A stretch of 64,000 nucleotides of DNA from Anarhynchus alexandrinus (Eukaryota; Chordata; Aves; Charadriiformes; Charadriidae): the NCBI GenBank assembly GCA_008711295.1, contig VUYV01000088.1, positions 1,516,096 to 1,580,095 of the forward strand. Reading direction: 5' to 3'. The notes beneath the pieces were generated by a model. That model saw nothing but the letters and a program-made list of their open reading frames with translations, was not told the origin of the DNA and made no database searches. The translations under genes were made by a program, and so were the position numbers. This document shows positions 60,990-64,000 of this stretch, one piece after another. Position 1 is the first letter of the stretch. The number at the start of each line of letters is the position of its first letter.

Positions 60990-61285
60990 TTCTTCCCCCG
61001 GCTTTATATTGCTGAGCATGACATCATATGGTATGGAATATTCCTTTGGTCAGTTGGGGTCAGCTGCCCTGACTGCATCCCCTCCCAAATTCTTGTGCAC
61101 CCCCAGCCTGCTTGCTAGCAGGGTGCGGTGAGAAGAAGAAAAGCTCTTGACTCTGTGTACACACTGCTCAGCAATAGTGAAAACTTCCCTGTGTTAGCAA
61201 CACTATTTTCAGCACAAATCCGAACCATAGCCCCATGCCAGCTACTATGAAGAAAAGTAACTCTATACCAGCCAAAACCAGCACA
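60990..61285 (-). mobile_element. ERVL-like LTR, 5' part (minus strand)
   Basis: Continues the LTR from 60199. On the minus strand it begins TGTGCTGGTTTTGGC at 61285 and carries a TATA box (TATAAAG, 61008-61002). With the part at 59906-60199 it forms a complete LTR of about 590 bp net, ends TGTGCTGGTTT...AAACCATGACA. The right flank CAGGG (61286-61290) matches the left CAGGT at four of five bases. No internal retroviral sequence is present, so it is a solo LTR. Confidence 0.9.
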
Positions 61286-61341
61286 CAGGGGAGGACTTGG
61301 CATTTCCCCTTTGTCAAACTCCACAAAATTCCTGTTGGCAT
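61286..61341 (-). mobile_element. Older CR1 LINE, 5' part of the split copy
   Basis: 'ggaggacttggcatttcccc', 'tttgtcaaactccac' and 'aaaattcctgttggca' continue the antisense ORF2 that breaks off at 59905. They are collinear with 60930-60975 of the younger CR1. The similarity ends near 61341. Confidence 0.72.
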
Positions 61342-64000
61342 TAAGGGATGTCATCACACTAAAAGGATGAGCAGAAACTCAACCAGGGTCCTTCAGCAAT
61401 AGCTTCATTCATAATCCATCCTCTCTACCTTAGATGAGCTGCAACTTGCCTGGATGTGTGATCATTCGCTTAGCGTGGGTGGTGTCACACATTTATATAG
61501 GCTAGTTGTGCTGGGAAGGCTCTTAAGCAGTCTGGATGTTGGGTCCACTCCAGTAACTTTAGAGAAATGAATCTAATACTGTTATCTTTATCTCTATGAC
61601 TGTTTTTTGTAAAGCTCATTTTAGGGCTTAAGTATAGCTCATTCCTAATTCTGGTGGATAAAACCAGCTAATTTAAAGAGAAAATATGGAAGTGAATGAG
61701 CCTTTAAAAAAAACATGTTTTCAGTTTTGTTCTGAAGTTACATATCAGCTACCCTATTTTTTAAAAATCATACCTGGCTACCTACTAATGAATTAAAATG
61801 AGAATCATTTTCATTTTCCTCCAAGATCTCTTCCAAACTACTTGAGATGTGTTTAATAAAATTCTGAAAGTTTTATAATGTCTATGAATAATATGTAAAT
61901 AATACCCATGTCATCAGCTATGAAGAAGGATGAATGAGAGAATTTAAAAAAAAGGACCTTAGGTGTGTGTATTAGAATTTGTCCTTCAGAAATTTTCAAG
62001 AGCAGATCTGTTACTAAGTAAGCTCTGTAATATCCAACAAGTGTTTCAGAGTGAAGTATCTTGTATTTCCATCTCCGTGAAGGCAAGTGATTGCAGCAGG
62101 CACAAAAGGTAGTTTTAATCAGAAGTCTATGTCACAGAAACTTTAGCTATCTTCCCCCTTCTCCCCACATCTTGAATAAACCTGTTATTGCAGCTTGAAA
62201 TTTCAAGTGACAGCTAATTTAAGTGTAGCTTCACCTTATGGTTTCCAAAAATTACAAAGTACTGTTTAGATTTGTTTGCTAAGTCATCGTGCAAGACTAT
62301 CCGTAAATCTGGAATGAAAAAGAGAATATAGTTTTAATTGAGTGATTTCAATTCTTTGCCTGTTTTATTTTGTTCTTTCAGGGAATGAACATAGCTGTGA
62401 TATTCTATCAGAGCAACTAGTGACTCCACTTATAAAATTCTTAAAATGCTTTTTTGGTCCATCATAATCTAAATGTTATCTTGTGAAGAGAGGAAAAATT
62501 CTGTGTTCTTATCATTCACAAGCAGGGATAAAAGAGAAGAAAACGTTCCAACACAGCCAAACCCTAAAAATTCCACAAAATACAACTCACCTTCCCCTGC
62601 AATGTTTAAACCATAACAAAAGAGAACAAACCTGTCTCAGACAGTGTAGTAACCATTCAGCATAGGCATTTATACCCACTGAAAATAAGCCCAACTTACA
62701 AATCCATTGAAGCCTCTGTACCCATTCTGTGAGTTGATGAGCTCATGAGAACTTGGTGAAACTACTGCTTCATCCCTTTTGAGAAAGGTGCATGCTGCTC
62801 TTTATAGACTAAGGACAGGGAACAGAACAGGAAGAGTAGGGTCCTGAGCAAACTGTGATGTATATAATGTCAGCACCATTAGCTTTACCTGACATCTCTT
62901 ATTCAGTGCACATGTTGTTGATTGACAGAGACCCAACATGTTGATTCATGCTATTTAATTGCTAAGTCAATGCCTAAAAAGGTTACTGCCATCCATGATT
63001 TGATTGTTGATTAGGTTCCTGACTTTGCATACATTACCAAGGTCTGGCTGGATGACTCTGTAAAAGCATTATTGGTCCAGATGTTTTCTTTTGAATCCTG
63101 GCTCATCAACATTTGAGAAATGGCTAAAGTAGTGATACTACAAGGCTCTTAATAGAGGAGACAAAGCAATAACAGAAGGTAGAACTCAGCAAAGCTCAGA
63201 CTTGAGGTAAGATGTGTGCTTTTAATCATAAAGAAAATTTATCCTAGGGGTAGATTGCAGAGTAGTAACTAGCGGACTAATTCAACATACCATTGACAGT
63301 CCCAACGAAAGCCATTCTCAGAACTGCCTATTTTGTGCTGAATTGTCTACAACACAGCACAAACCAAAACAATAGCAGTCAATGAGCACAATGTATTCCA
63401 GTACTGGAATCAGAAAAAAAAAATATGTTGCTTATAATGAGATGCAATGTTATGTATTTTTTTTAATATAATTAGTGATCATAGGAAAAATCCTCCTCTT
63501 CCCTTCTGGAAGCCTAGAAACAATTACTAATACAGAAGGCTTAAATTCAGCAATCCCCTTTCTTCTCTGTAAAATAACTGAGATCAGGACTAATGCAATA
63601 CTTTTACACTACACCTTGATTTACTAAATTCAGGTGAGTGAATCTAAAGTTAAGAACCTACATGCTTGGTTTGACCTGGGAATTAATCATTTTGGAAAGA
63701 GTTAATTTGATTCCAGTTGTATTTAAGGGACAGATCAAATAAAGGATTTAGAACAAATCTTCTTGATATAATTCTGGTTCATGGAGAGATATCAGAGCCA
63801 GTGTTAAACAAGCTGTCTCAGGTATCAGAAGATACATATTCCTGTTAGGTCAAGGTCCCATCTGGGGTACATTACCCTGCCTCACCACAGGTGCTTGATT
63901 GGTAGTTCTGGACCCTGGTGATATTAATTTGCATAAATTCTGCTTAATTTGCTTAAAATTTGCTTGAGGTACAGGTGTATGTAGAGTTAAGTGTTTTATT
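61342..64000. other. Unannotated sequence to window end
   Basis: About 2.7 kb, AT-rich. A pyrimidine tract ending in CAG at about 62381 looks acceptor-like, but no coding exon follows. No transposon or RNA gene is recognised. Confidence 0.42.

Noticed and set aside
62340..62400. Acceptor-like pyrimidine tract ending in CAG
   Set aside because: The following sequence has no convincing coding exon; evidence insufficient.

Overview
The window looks like nuclear DNA of a bird. It is AT-rich, and its most frequent interspersed sequence is the CR1 non-LTR retrotransposon: many copies in both orientations, several ending in the typical short repeated tail (ATTCTATG-like). Two long terminal repeats belong to avian families I recognise from memory as ERVL-like, with TGT...ACA ends and 5-bp target duplications. 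MIR-like and L2-like fossils fit an amniote genome. The LTR families suggest a non-galliform bird, but that is inference. I find no protein-coding gene, tRNA, rRNA or CRISPR array. The open frames are short, unrecognised, or lie inside transposons. The window is best read as intergenic or deep intronic sequence.

Layout. 1-9 kb: mostly unique sequence with one CR1 3' end (1376-1620), an L2-like fossil, the first copy of a roughly 60-bp dispersed repeat and a reversed MIR. 9-18 kb: a very old CR1, the second copy of that repeat (10203), a GC-richer unidentified block (11.7-13.1 kb) with TA/TG-rich tracts, a CR1 3' end (16542) and a CpG-rich pocket (17083-17520). 18-35 kb: a CR1 internal fragment (18522), a long repeat-poor stretch, a reversed CR1 reverse-transcriptase fossil (26.3-26.8 kb), a compound trinucleotide microsatellite and a SINE (29150). 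35-46 kb: two well-preserved reversed CR1 3' portions (35146, 39653), a single-N assembly join flanked by a near-duplicate, an AT palindromic tract, an L2-like tail and two CR1 ends side by side (45484, 45691). 46-54 kb: old CR1 pieces, a complete solo LTR with perfect target duplication (47850-48583), a younger CR1 end (50432) and an eroded CR1 ORF2 fragment joined to an unexplained open frame (52455-53636). 59-61.3 kb: a three-level nest, with an old CR1 split by an LTR that is itself split by a younger CR1. 61.3-64 kb: nothing recognised.

No genes act together here. The content is a layered record of retrotransposon insertions. The items most worth a second look are the nest, the N-flanking duplication, the CR1/open-frame junction, the CpG-rich pocket and the unidentified repeats.
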